Below, in pieces: positions 11,720-21,894 of a stretch of DNA of 64,000 nucleotides. The first letter of the stretch is position 1. Every line of letters begins with the position of its first letter. The DNA is from Prosopocoilus inquinatus (lineage: Eukaryota; Arthropoda; Insecta; Coleoptera; Lucanidae), in contig CM069877.1 in NCBI GenBank assembly GCA_036172665.1, positions 20,361,001-20,425,000 of the forward strand. The letters are read 5' to 3'. Made by a program: the position numbers and the translations under genes. The notes under the pieces were generated by a model. The model was not told the origin of the DNA. It worked only from the letters and a program-made list of their open reading frames with translations, and ran no database searches.

Positions 11720-12360
11720 ATCATTTGATTGATGGATTGACTTAGGAGCTGCTAATAATGAAGATCGACTATTATTAATTTCTACATATTGATAACTAAT
11801 AGATAATTATGATTTTAATAATTTTAAAGACGTACCTCTAACACCATAAAGGAACAATTTATGCAAAAGTATATCAAGACCTTTTACTATGTCGCCAATG
11901 AGTTTAAGAATTGCTTTGACAGTGCTCTTATCAGTCTGAAACCAAATTGGTTTTCCGTAAACAATTTGAATCTTTCAAAATAAGGTAAATGTCTTTTTTT
12001 AAGTACTTCAATAATTTTAGAACAAATCGGAACAAGAGTAATCGGACGATAGTTATCAAGATGATTAACATTTCCTTTCTTTAGAAAAGGTATAATTTTA
12101 TGCAATTTAAGAATATTAGGCAATTTTCAATTTTCAAAGGCCTTACGAGTAAATTGTATGTTTCCTGGACAGTTCTACTGCTAATAAAAAAGTAGTCATA
12201 TGTCCAAGACTTTTTCAAATTCATAATGACATTTAGAACCTCATTTTCACAGACGGGATGTAAGAAAAAGGACGACTTATGGTCCACATTCTTAGGCAAA
12301 AAATCGATGATATTATAAAGACAGTGAGGGAGAGATTTAATAATATTTTCTTTAATAATT
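11720..12360 (-). pseudogene. Non-LTR retrotransposon reverse transcriptase fragment
   Basis: On the minus strand, 12355-12120 gives an RT-upstream segment. Then 12123-11887 gives NHLDNYRPITLVPICSKI followed by FTENQFGFR, the early RT blocks of Jockey/CR1-type elements. A third frame from about 11880 to 11720 gives the HKLFLYGVRGTSLKLLKS block. The catalytic YADD box is not present because the copy is cut off before it. Frame breaks separate the pieces. This is a different copy and probably a different family from the remnant at 6448-7764. Confidence 0.85.
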
Positions 12361-13070
12361 CATAATTGATTATATTCCAACATGCTTTAGACTTTTATTA
12401 AGTTTGGTCCCAAATTTTGAGAAATAGTTTCAACAAATGATGTAAATTTAATAACAACGCGTAAAATATGTCCTTACTTGCGATTGCTACAACTTTATAA
12501 TACGAATGATACTTTTTACACGGCATGTATTTAATCAACATCTAAATATTATTATTTCAGTACACAAAATAATTTAAACTGTACTCTAAAATATTGACTG
12601 AGCTTCTTTAGGTAAGTAAGCCAGGAATCAAACTCAAATGATCGATACTTTTTTCTTTTTTAAACAACGATTAATGTAATTATCTGAGCATTCGTAAAAT
12701 AGTTTGGGTATTTCAAATTTAATTTAAGATAAAATGCAAACACAAAAAAACACATAAATCAAGTAATAAGAAAAGGTATTTGGAGTTTTTTTTTCTGCTT
12801 TAAGCTGCACAATGCACTATACCTTTTGGGTATCAAACAATAACTTTTATTAAAAATTTCTATCGAAAAGTTCAAATAGTATTTACGCTGTTACTTTAAT
12901 ATCGAGAAACGTGTACGTACTTATTTATGAATCGATATTAAACGGCACATTAGTTAAGATAATAAATAAATTAGAAAAAAAGATTCTTACTCAGTATTTC
13001 GAGAGATAATGTAGAAATTTGTTGTGCTAATGTATAATAATTGCTCGACAATTATGTTGCTATATTAAAT
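12361..13070. other. AT-rich spacer, nothing recognised
   Basis: No coding or repeat signal could be supported. Confidence 0.55.
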
Positions 13071-13200
13071 CGCCTGAACGGTCCAAGTGGTAAAGGACCG
13101 GCCGGCCTTGTAATCGTCGTGAGTTCGCACCCCGCTCGATATATTTCTTGGGGATGGTCGTTATTCTCTTCAGGTACCCTTCAGTGTTAGGGAGAAAATT
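13071..13200 (+). mobile_element. tRNA-derived SINE, copy 2
   Basis: Matches the copy at 9086-9216 across the tRNA-like head (AAGTGGTAAAGGACCGGCC, then GTGAGTTCGCACCCCGCTCG) and the start of the body (CAGGTACCCTTCAGTGTT). A small duplication GGCCGGCC distinguishes it. The two copies separate after this point, which marks the end of the shared unit. Confidence 0.72.
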
Positions 13201-13288
13201 CGACACTGATACCCCTTCAACGGCGAGGAGGTTTGCAAATGACAAAACCATGGAACATTTTACGCACTTTACACTCCCTCTCCTGAGG

Positions 13289-13400
13289 TCCTGACAAGTC
13301 TATGACTTAGGCCTAGTATATACTTAGATACAAAGTCGCGCAACAATCGCGAAACATTGTTGCGAGACAAAGTATCGAAACTGTTTCTATACCTTATCGC
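13289..13400. repeat. Repeat end shared with 15297-15634
   Basis: The string TAGGCCTAGTATATACTTAG with ATACAAAGTCGCGCAAC is the inverted counterpart of the right end of the repeat at 15343-15634. It is a partial copy of that family. Confidence 0.65.
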
Positions 13401-13417
13401 ATGTCCACACTTAAGCT

Positions 13418-13750
13418 TATAGTCGGGCCGCCGAAGAAACGGAGTGATCACGCGCTGCTCTTGTGACACCGACAAGGAAAGCCGTATTTACATCAAACAC
13501 CAGAAATTACCACTTACCACTATTTTATTCAAATATTAAATTAAGTCTTAAGAAAGACTGATTAATAATAACGCCAATTTGTTAAAAATAGGAAAAATAC
13601 GAACTACTGGAAATATGACCACGTTGTTACTCTGCAGAGTGACCGACACTGTAGGCTAGTGTAAATCTGCCGGTACTTAGCTCACAAAAACAGCAATCAC
13701 GTCTATATCACGCAGTTTTATTACTCCGTTTCTTCGGCGGCCCGACTATA
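13418..13750. repeat. Perfect 28-bp inverted repeat pair 277 bp apart
   Basis: Bases 13418-13445 are the exact reverse complement of 13723-13750 (core GTCGGGCCGCCGAAGAAAC). The interval is AT-rich and non-coding. The GC-rich arms stand out in this region and suggest terminal inverted repeats of a small DNA element. No clear target duplication is seen. Confidence 0.7.
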
Positions 13751-13755
13751 GTTCT

Positions 13756-14438
13756 GGATACGCAAAATATTTCTTGCTGACTGTTTTTGATTGCTTGGTT
13801 TCTTTGAAAGAACCAATCGATTCGCAATAAACATTTAGCCTACCTATCCGGATGTTCAATGTAAAACGACGCCGACGAAAACGACATTTTCTATAAAATT
13901 GGAAATTTACCGTTAAACGCAATAATTAATATGAATTTTAACATTTGAGTGTCAAGTGAATACTAATTTAGTTATTTATATCCGAATGTTTTGCGTCTCT
14001 GTTTTGTTTTTAGTTTTAAATAAATTAATGGCCATTCTTCCCAATATTTCTTGTTTGAAACTTATTAGAATAATAAAAAGACAAGCACTAACATTAATAT
14101 TATGTAACGTAATTCGGTCAAAAATAGTTTTTCTCGATTTCTAAACAATCGAATCAAAAGAGCTTGCGTCATATTGCCTTAAACTTCGTGGTCTAGAATG
14201 ACAAGCTGCGGTCATTCAAACCTCAATCTTTGGTACGTGAACTGCCATGACCAGCGATATTGGAATTGCTGCCTGTAGCATCGCTGCTTGATATGGTTCT
14301 CATGCTCAGTAAAAAATTAAAAATAAAAGAAAAGCAAAACATTGAACTATTTATTTTATCGGCGAAGTTGGCTTTTAAAGTCCATAAATCTTTTTCAACT
14401 TCAGAAATTACAATTTTGTATTTTTGGATTAAATCTTC
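13756..14438. other. AT-rich spacer, nothing recognised
   Basis: Short open frames here have no motif. A short palindromic GGTTTCTTTGAAAGAACC string occurs near 13797. Confidence 0.5.
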
Positions 14439-14440
14439 TA

Positions 14441-15091
14441 CAGGGTGTTATCGAATAGGATGGGAATAATTACACCACGTATAGACTGCGTTAAAATGTT
14501 ACGATTTAACCTAATTTATCTATATACAAAATTTTTCGTTTATGTGATATAACCTATAGAAAAGAACTACGCAACAATTAAGTATTGCACATTGACAGAT
14601 AAAATTCCATCTAATGTTTTCAAGGTAAGTTAGAGCTTTTCGAAATTTCGAGTTTTTGCTGCAATAAAATCTTTCGACCTAATTATCTCGAAAACGGTTA
14701 ATCTGACGGAGATGGAACTTGTTCATTTCTAGTACAATTTTATTCGTACATTTCAATTTTTGTTTGTGTAGTCTTTAAAAAGTGACAACAAGTAACTTAT
14801 TTACTAAAATAATAAACTTTCCTCAGATCTATGCCAATGGTGCAGAACGCTCAATTTTCCATATGATATATCCATCCCTGTATTTCACTTATACTGCATG
14901 TCAAATTTCAACGTTCTACCTCAAACCGTTACAGATATATTTGAGAAAATATTCTTTTCAAGTTACCTCTTTAGGAGGTTATACCTCAGGAACAAAAGAG
15001 TTTTGTATGTAGATAAATTAGGTTAAATTGTAATACTTTAATGTGGTCTATACTTGGTATAATTATTGTCATCTTATTCGATAACATCCTG
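14441..15091. mobile_element. MITE with about 95-bp terminal inverted repeats and TA target
   Basis: The left end CAGGGTGTTATCGAATAGG and the right end CTTATTCGATAACATCCTG are complementary. Pairing continues inward through TTTAACCTAATTTATCTA and its counterpart TAGATAAATTAGGTTAAA. TA flanks both ends (14439-14440 and 15092-15093). The interior is non-coding. Confidence 0.85.
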
Positions 15092-15296
15092 TATATCTAT
15101 TTTTATTATTCGATTTTTATACTCTACTAAAAAGACGTCCTACAAGGCTACAAGCAAGCTGTACCATGTAAATCTAGTTTTCTTTGAGACCACATAATTA
15201 AAAAAAAATACAGGAGAGCCGATAAAATACAAAGGTCATTGATTGTGAGCGAGATTTATCGAAATTGTGATCTTCATCTTTTTTATCCCACGTCCA

Positions 15297-15634
15297 AATG
15301 TTGCCCAACACTGTTTCAAGTTTCCCATTTGAAATGGGAAACAAAGATTCTGCGATTTTTGTCCCCGAACACTAGAGATATATTACATTTTGTCTAGCAA
15401 ATGTTTCGAAACAATCGCGAAACAAGACTCTGAAACAAAGTTGCGCGATTTTGCATCCAAGTGTTTATTAGATTTCGATACAAATGTTCGGCGATTTTGT
15501 CGCAGAACACTTGAGATACACCACATTTTGTTTAGCAACTGTTTCGAAACAATCGCGAAACATGACTTTGGAACAAAGTTCCGCGACTTTGTATCCAAGT
15601 ATGTACTAGGCCTTAGTTGGGCAAACACCACAGA
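15297..15634. repeat. Small repeat element with an internal 139-bp duplication
   Basis: Bases 15370-15472 and 15509-15611 are direct copies, both carrying TTTCGAAACAATCGCGAAAC. The ends TGTTGCCCAAC and GTTGGGCAAACA form a short imperfect inverted repeat. A partial copy lies at 13289-13400. Open frames on both strands arise from the repeat and are not genes. Confidence 0.65.
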
Positions 15635-15851
15635 TATAAAAAAATATTAGTAATATTATATTGTTCTAGTTTTATAAACCATTTGGTTTATTTGAGGAAT
15701 AAACATACAAATTTAGCTTGTTCAGATAAATTTATGCACATTTACTTAGATAAAAAATTTATTTATAGCTCAATTAAAAATTTCCGTTTTTTTACACTGT
15801 GGTGGTACTGTTTACCATGCCATGCAATTATTTACACATTACACATTATAT

Positions 15852-15987
15852 TGTGGCGAGCCACTCAGCACTACGTCACATTGAAGGCATCACCTATTAC
15901 CACCGACTTCTGTCGGTTCATTATTATGCGTCATCGGCCGTCACGCCACCATCGAACAAACTCGAATTTTCCAGCGCTGGAAAATTC
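15852..15987 (+). repeat. Ty3/gypsy 5' LTR, truncated
   Basis: It aligns with the first part of the 3' LTR at 21795 (TGTGGCGAGCCACTCAGCAC) up to GGAAAATTC, then the sequence changes abruptly. Roughly the last 200 bp of the LTR, including its TATA box and start site, and the primer-binding site are missing. Confidence 0.92.
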
Positions 15988-16017
15988 TTAAATAAGTACA
16001 GTATCGGAAAAAAAACA

Positions 16018-17570
16018 ATGGCTGCGAGAAAAGTGTTGTTGAAAGACTTAAAAGTGGCCGAATTAAAAACCGAATTGGAAGAACGAGAGTTAGAAACCTG
16101 TGGTTTGAAAGGCGCACTTCAACAGCATCTCCGATGCGATTTGTTGACAGCTGGTGAAGATCCAGAGACGTTCCTTTTCGAAATTTCATGTGATCCCGTC
16201 GATTTTAATAAAATCTTGAAAAATGAACTTTGAGAACAATCCAGAAATTTAGAGGAAAAGCTTCTAGAACAATCTGGAAATTTCAAGGACGAACTTCGAG
16301 AACAATCCAGAAATTTGGACGAGAAGTTTCTAGAACAATCTGGAAATTTCAAGGACGAACTTCGAGAACAATCCAGAAATTTGGATGAGAAATTTCTAGA
16401 ACAATCTGGAAATTTCAAGGAGGAACTTCGAGAACAATCCAGAAATTTGGACGAGAAGTTTCAAGAACAGTATGGAAATTTAGAGAAGCTTCTAGAACAA
16501 TCTGAAAATTTCAAGGACGAATTTCGAGAACGATCTGTAAACTTCAAAGACGAGTTGAAAACTTAATTGGTGGAACAATCCAGAAATTTAGAGGAGAAGT
16601 TTCTAGAACAATCTGGAAATTTGGACAAATTATAGAATAAATTATTAAACAATCTAGAGACTTAGACGAGAAATTTCGAGAGCAATCCAGAAATTACGAC
16701 GAGAAATTTCTAGAACAAACAAAAGGACTCGAAGATAAATTAGTAGTAAAAATATCGGAAGAAACAAAGAACCTGCAAGAAAATGTGGAAGAAATAATAT
16801 TCCAGCAGGATAACAAAATCAAAAATCTGAAACAAATCATGGCGGGATTGCGAGTGTTCGGGGATCAGCCACCAGTAGAAACACTAGAAAATAATGAAAC
16901 CCGAATTGTGGAAGCACCAGCAGAAAACTCGAAATTGAAAATAAAACCACCAACGTTCGATGGAAAGTCTTCTTGGCCCAACTACTTCAAACTTCGTTAA
17001 TGGTGGATTTGAGAGGGGACGCCATCGATGTGCTACAGACGATGCCGCCAGAGGAACAAGAAGACTTCGACAAGCTGGTGAATAGGATGGAAATGCGTTA
17101 CGGACAGGCCCATCTGACCGAGGTATACCATGCGCAGTTGAGGAATCGCTGTCAGAAATCCGGAGAAAGTCTTCAGGAATTCGAAGCAGACGTTGCGCGT
17201 CTTGCCCAGTTGGCATATCCCACAGCTCCTGTTGAATTCCTCAAATGTTTGACGGTGCAGACCTTCATAGATGGAATCCGTGACCCAGACAACCAGCAGG
17301 CATTGAGAATGACCCATCCGAAGACGTCCAAGAACGCATTGGCTTATGCCTTGGAATTTGAAGCAGGCACTGAATCCGCTAACGCCAAGGTGGGATTTGC
17401 TATAAAGGAACGACCCAGGGAGTATGCCACCGCCGAGGATGTTCGCCGCATTGTGAAATAGGTCTTCAAGCAGAAGAAGCCGCTAGTGTGTTGGAATTGC
17501 CAGGAGGAAGGACATGTTCGCAGGCGATGTCCAAAGCCCAGACAGGATCCAAGGAAGCCACAGTTAAACT
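16018..17570 (+). pseudogene. Ty3/gypsy gag pseudogene with SAP-like N-terminus
   Basis: The ATG at 16018 opens a segment whose residues about 6-36 (DLKVAELKTELEERELE through LKGALQQHL) match the SAP helix-extension-helix DNA-binding motif. A TGA at 16231-16233 stops it, but the frame continues into repeated Glu/Lys/Asn-rich sequence (16232-16566), then further stops. A second gag part (16785-17000) ends in PPTFDGKSSWPNYFK. A deletion and frame change lead to the capsid-like part 16997-17458 (RGDAIDVLQTM ... FIDGIRDPDNQQAL). After a TAG at 17459 there is a zinc knuckle, CWNCQEEGHVRRRC (C-X2-C-X4-H-X4-C, 17489-17530), in the gag frame. Gag packages the element's RNA; the SAP-like part could bind chromatin (inference). 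Confidence 0.88.
16232..16780 (+). repeat. 66-bp minisatellite encoding paired 11-residue repeats
   Basis: Units begin with GAGAACAATCC at exactly 66-base spacing (16232, 16298, 16364, 16430), and degenerate units continue to about 16780. Each unit encodes two related 11-mers, EQSRNLDEKFL and EQSGNFKDELR. The pattern predicts a long charged helix or hendecad coiled coil in gag. Copy number is likely to vary between element copies. Confidence 0.9.
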
Positions 17571-18204
17571 AAGCCGGGTCGGTGCAGAGGGGCAAACGTC
17601 GACCCGTATTCAAAGGCCCCCAAAGACGAAAGCCAAACAAGTAATATCCCTACGGCAGTTAACCAGCAGTGTCTTCGTGGATGTTACCATTGATGACATT
17701 CCTCACACCATGTTGTTGGATACGGGTGCGACGAAAACCATCCTAAGACCCGACGTCATCAAGTCATCTGGACGGACCAAGCCGACCAAGTGGAGACTGA
17801 AAACTGCAACTGGAACATCAGCAACTGTCCACGGCGAAGTAGAGGTTATCATCACCATTGTTTCAACTCCAATAAAACACCGTGCACTGGTGGCAGACAT
17901 AGAGGATGAGGCAATTTTGGGCATGGACGTCATGTGTGCCCACAGGTTCCAATTGGACTTAAAGCGTGGCGTGATGGCGGTCAATAATGAGGAGTTGGTT
18001 CTACATCAACGAGGAGACGTGGCCGCTCGAGTAGTCCTCGCTGAAGACGTTGTATTACCCAGCAGGACTGAGGTTATCGTCGACGCAAAACTGGACGGTG
18101 TTTTTCAAGATGGGCAAGTCATTATGGTTGAACCTAATACTGATGATCAAAGGATTGGAAGAGGAGTCCTCGTTGGGAAAATGTTGTTAACGGCGAAGAA
18201 GTAG
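17488..18204 (+). pseudogene. Ty3/gypsy aspartic protease region
   Basis: The frame is shifted by -1 relative to the gag/zinc-knuckle frame it overlaps. That is consistent with programmed frameshifting in this superfamily, but could also be mutation. VFVDVTIDDIPHTMLLDTGA carries the catalytic DTG at 17719-17727, and a second conserved hydrophobic-Gly block (AILGMDVM) follows about 70 residues later. The frame ends at a TAG just before the RT region, which continues in another frame at 18224. Confidence 0.88.
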
Positions 18205-18223
18205 TAAAGTACCTGTCCGCCTG

Positions 18224-19552
18224 ATGAACGTCAATTGTTTCTCCGTCAATATCAAGAAGGAAACCATCTTGGGAAGCTGCACCATGGTGTCCTCCATCTC
18301 CCGCCAACTTGAAGCAAACGTGCCAGAAGCAAAAGTCCCAACGAAATTATGGGAAATGGTTATGTCAACAGCCCAGGAATTGACTCCAGACCAGAAGACA
18401 AAAGCAAAGAATCTGATCGGCCACTATCAAGATGTATTCGAGGTAGAAAATGGATCCAAGGGAAGAACTGATGTCGTGAAACACAAAATAGAGACTGGAG
18501 AAGAAAGACCTATCCGTCAAGCTCCAAGGCGATTACCGTTAGCGAAGCGTGAGGAAGCGGAACGCATTATTCGTGAGATGGAAAAGGATAATGTAATAGA
18601 ACCATCAAGCAGTCCGTGGTCGTTACCAGTAGTGCTTGTGAAAAAGAAGGATGGGTCCACCAGGTTCTGTGTAGACTACCGGTTACTCAACAATGTCACC
18701 AAGAAGGACAGCTATCCCCTGCCACGGATTGATGATACCCTGGACATCCTGGCCGGCTCAAAAATCTTCTCAACTTTGGAATTAAAAAGTTGATATTGGC
18801 AAGTGGAACTGGCGCCTGAAGATCGAGAAAAGACGGCGTTTTCCATTGGTATGGGTCTGTGGTAATTCACAGTGATGCCATTCGGGTTATGTAATGCTCC
18901 AGCGACATTCGAGAGGTTAATGGAGACGGTTCTGAAAGGTCTGTCCTGGACAATGTGCATGGTGTACCTTGACGACATAATTGTCGTGGAAGAAACGTTC
19001 GACGACCACCTGAGGAACCTGGAAGGAGTGTTCCAGCGGCTTCGCGGAGCTGGACTAAAGCGTAGCCTCAAGAAGTGCCACCTGTTCCAGAAGGAAGTGA
19101 ATTACCTGGAGCACATTGTTAATGGAAATGGAATCGCCGTGAACCCAGTGAAGATTCAGGTGGTGAAAGACTGGCCAACTCCCAGAAATAAACACCAAAT
19201 AAGGAGTTTTCTTGGCCTGTGCACTTACTATCGGCGCTACGTTCCTGGATTTGCAGACATTGCTAAGCCGTTGACAAAACTAACTGAAGAAGGTCGTCCA
19301 TTTGAATGGGACCAACAGTGTCAAATTGGTTTTGAACAACTAAAGCAGTACTTGATTAGTGCTCCTATTCTGAGTTATCCTCTCCCGGAAGGCAAGTTCG
19401 TGGTGGACACAAATGCTAGCAACGTTGGGATTGGTGGCGTACTTTCCCAGATACAAGAGGGGCAAGAGAAGGTGATCGGCTACTTCAGTAAAGGCCTATC
19501 AAAGCCGGAACGAAACTATTGCGTCACAAGAAGGGAATTGCTAGCCGCGTAA
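18224..19552 (+). pseudogene. Ty3/gypsy reverse transcriptase and RNase H start
   Basis: RT fingers and palm are clear: [20 protein letters not shown], then [17 protein letters not shown], then MPFGLCNAPATFERLM, with the intact YLDD box at 18965-18976. Two in-frame stops occur near 18792 (after LELKS) and 18862 (after GMGLW). The first catalytic Asp of the usual LDLKSGY block reads Glu here. The RNase H motif begins DTNASNVGIGG, where the family normally has Asp instead of Asn in the TDAS position. The frame ends at a TAA at about 19550. Both changed active-site residues and the stops show a dead enzyme. Confidence 0.92.
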
Positions 19553-21185
19553 AAACGATAGAATATTTCTACAAGTACTTGTATGCTAGACGCTTCCTCC
19601 TGAGGACCGACCATGCCGCTCTAAAATGGCTTCTCCGTTTGAAGAACCCAGAAAGGCAAGTTGCACGATGGATCGAACCACTTCAGGAGTACGATTTTGA
19701 AATTGAGGGCAGGAACTAGCCATCGAAATGCCGATGCTTTGTCGAGAAGACCCTGTGCCGAAGACTGTAAGCACTGTAGTCGTTTGGACGAGAAAGTAGC
19801 CACGACTGCGAGGACAGCCATAGTTGACGACAAATGGCAAGACGAAGAACTGCGAAGAGACCAGGAGAACGACCCGGATTTGAAATTAGTGCTAGAGTGG
19901 AAAAACAGAGACACGAGGCCTACCTGGGAAGAGGTAGCACCATGTGCACCGTCCGTAAAATCATACTGGGCGCAGTGGGACTCCATAGTGTTGGATCGTG
20001 GTCTTCTGAGACGAAGCATAGAGAATCAGGAAGGCATGGAACAGAAGACACAGTTACTAATCCCCAAGAATAGGGTGCCAGAAGTTCTGAGGGAACTTCA
20101 CGATGGAACTTCGGGAGGGCATCTGGGAGTTAAAAAGACTATGGAGGAGGTGCGCGAAAGATTTTACTGGGTGAACTGCAAGGAAGACGTGAAGGATTGG
20201 TGCAGAAACTGTGCAGTCTGCGCAGCCAGCAACGGTCCCCATAGGCGGGGCAAGGTCCCCATGAGACAGTACAACGTTGGAAGTCCTTTTGAGAGAGTTG
20301 CCATCGATGTAGCCGCCCCGTTTCCAGAAACGAATGGTGGAAACAAGTACATCGTCGTGGTAATGGACTACTTTAGCAAGTGGGTTGAAGCTTACGCCCT
20401 ACCAAACCAAGAGGCAGTCACTATTGCTGAAGTCCTCGTCATTGAATGGATTAGTCGGTATGGCGCACCTATAGAACTGCATTCAGACCAAGGAAGGAAC
20501 TTTGAATCGGCCTTGTTCAAGAACGTGTGTTCTCTGCTCGGCGTACGAAAAACTAGAACAACTGCACTCCACCCACAGTCGGACGGAATGGTGGAAAGTT
20601 TCAATAGAACCATCAACCGACATTTGTCCAAGGTCGTTTCCGATCATCAGAGGGACTGGGACACGTACATTTCCCTGTTTCTAATGGCATACCGCTCGTC
20701 CGTTCATGAGACAACAGGGGAGACTCCAGCGAAAGTGGTATTCGGGCGAGAGTTTGAAGTTTGGTGTGAAGCCTGGCGAAGTCTCTGCCGACGAAGATTA
20801 CGTGAGCAAATTACGCAGGAAAATGGACGACATCCACAACCAAGTGCGTCACAATATACAGACGGCCAGCGATCGGATCAAGGAACACTATGAAATCAAC
20901 GCTCAACACGGAGAATACCAACCTGGAGCACTGGTCTGGCTTTATAACCCCCAAAGACGTCGAGGCCTCTCCCCAAAACTTCAGACCTCTTGGGAAGGTC
21001 CTTACAAGGTGATGAAACGGATCAACGACGTCGTTTACCGCATCAAGAAGGTCCCCCATGGCAAACCCAAAGTAATCCAGTTCAACCGGATAGCCCCTTA
21101 CCATGGAGAAGCAGATGAAGGGACAGTAAAAAGAGGGCAAGTTTCCGCAAGTGAACTTCGAAACCTTCATGTCTCATCACGCTGA
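19550..21185 (+). pseudogene. Ty3/gypsy RNase H end and integrase
   Basis: A frame change near 19549 leads to the RNase H tail (RTDHAALKWLLRLKNPERQ), and another near 19720 leads to HRNADALSRRPC. The integrase has an HHCC finger (ELHDGTSGGHLG ... WCRNCAVCAAS). Its catalytic triad is Asp 20306-20308 (VAIDVAAPF), Asp 20486-20488 (LHSDQGRNF) and Glu 20594-20596 (SDGMVESFN), with D-35-E spacing. A frameshift near 20745 moves the reading to the C-terminal part, which ends with WEGPYKVMKRINDVVYRI, a GPY/F-like module. It stops at 21183-21185. Its end overlaps the ATG of the accessory frame by 17 bases. Confidence 0.93.
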
Positions 21186-21894
21186 AGGAAGTAAGGCACG
21201 GTTTGGAGTGACCACGGAGAAGCAACAAGATCTCTTTAAAGTGCCACTGGAGTACAGTCTGGCCCACTGCGTAGCAGAAGACCTGAAAATGTCCAAAGGA
21301 ATTGCTCAGGTGTTTAGGAAGAAATTTGGTCAAATCGAGGAGCTCCGAAGACAACATCCCGTGGTAGGCAGGAGCTTGCAGATCATTGATTCGACGGCAG
21401 ATCGGAGGCGCCACGTGCATTATTTGGTCACTAAGAAGACATCAAGCGGTAAACCTGACTATCAAAGTATGTGGAGAGCCCTATATAGCCTGAGGAGACA
21501 GCTAATAGACAACCACCAGATGAAGTTAGCCATCCCCAAATTGGGCTGCGGATTGGACGGACTAGACTGGAGAGTAATTCGAAGCATGCTGGAAGTCATC
21601 TTCCACAGAACGGGAATTGAAGTCCTAGTCTGCAGCCACCACCCACAGGCAACAGTCAGCAACAGCAAAACCGTAGACTGCTACTTCTTCCAGACGGGAA
21701 GTTGCAAGAATGGGCCAGCTTGTAGATTCCGACATCCTCCTTCAAGACTATCACTAGGAACATTTCCAGACGAAACGTTTTTAAGAAGGGGCAGTGTGGC
21801 GAGCCACTCAGCACTACGTCACACTGAAGGCGTCAAGAAGTCGGTTCATTATTATGCGTCATCGGCCGTCACGCCACCATCGAACAAACTCTAA
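21169..21894 (+). CDS. Accessory 3' frame of the gypsy element: OARD1/TARG1-like macrodomain plus CCCH zinc finger
   Basis: The first ATG (21169) gives 241 residues with no interruption, overlapping the end of the integrase frame by 17 bases. Residues about 20-157 resemble the OARD1/TARG1 class of macrodomains, which bind ADP-ribose and remove it from acidic residues. Visible landmarks are DLFKVPLEYSLAHCVAEDLK, a GIAQVFRKKFG helix, YLVTKK (Lys89/90) and PKLGCGLDGLDW (Asp130). In the human enzyme a Lys and an Asp in the equivalent blocks are catalytic (established knowledge; equivalence inferred). Residues 171-189 form a C-X7-C-X5-C-X3-H finger. The last 33 residues are encoded inside the 3' LTR. 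No stop or frameshift occurs, unlike gag-pol. A role in countering ADP-ribosylation or binding RNA is inference. Confidence 0.85.
   Translation: MSHHAEGSKARFGVTTEKQQDLFKVPLEYSLAHCVAEDLKMSKGIAQVFRKKFGQIEELRRQHPVVGRSLQIIDSTADRRRHVHYLVTKKTSSGKPDYQSMWRALYSLRRQLIDNHQMKLAIPKLGCGLDGLDWRVIRSMLEVIFHRTGIEVLVCSHHPQATVSNSKTVDCYFFQTGSCKNGPACRFRHPPSRLSLGTFPDETFLRRGSVASHSALRHTEGVKKSVHYYASSAVTPPSNKL
21781..21794 (+). promoter_or_regulatory. Polypurine tract of the Ty3/gypsy element
   Basis: The purine-rich string AAGAAGGGGCAG lies immediately before the TG of the 3' LTR, the usual place for plus-strand priming. It is also coding sequence of the accessory frame. Confidence 0.8.

Noticed and set aside
15383..15650. 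Overlapping frames on both strands in the 139-bp duplication
   Set aside because: They are explained by the repeat structure.
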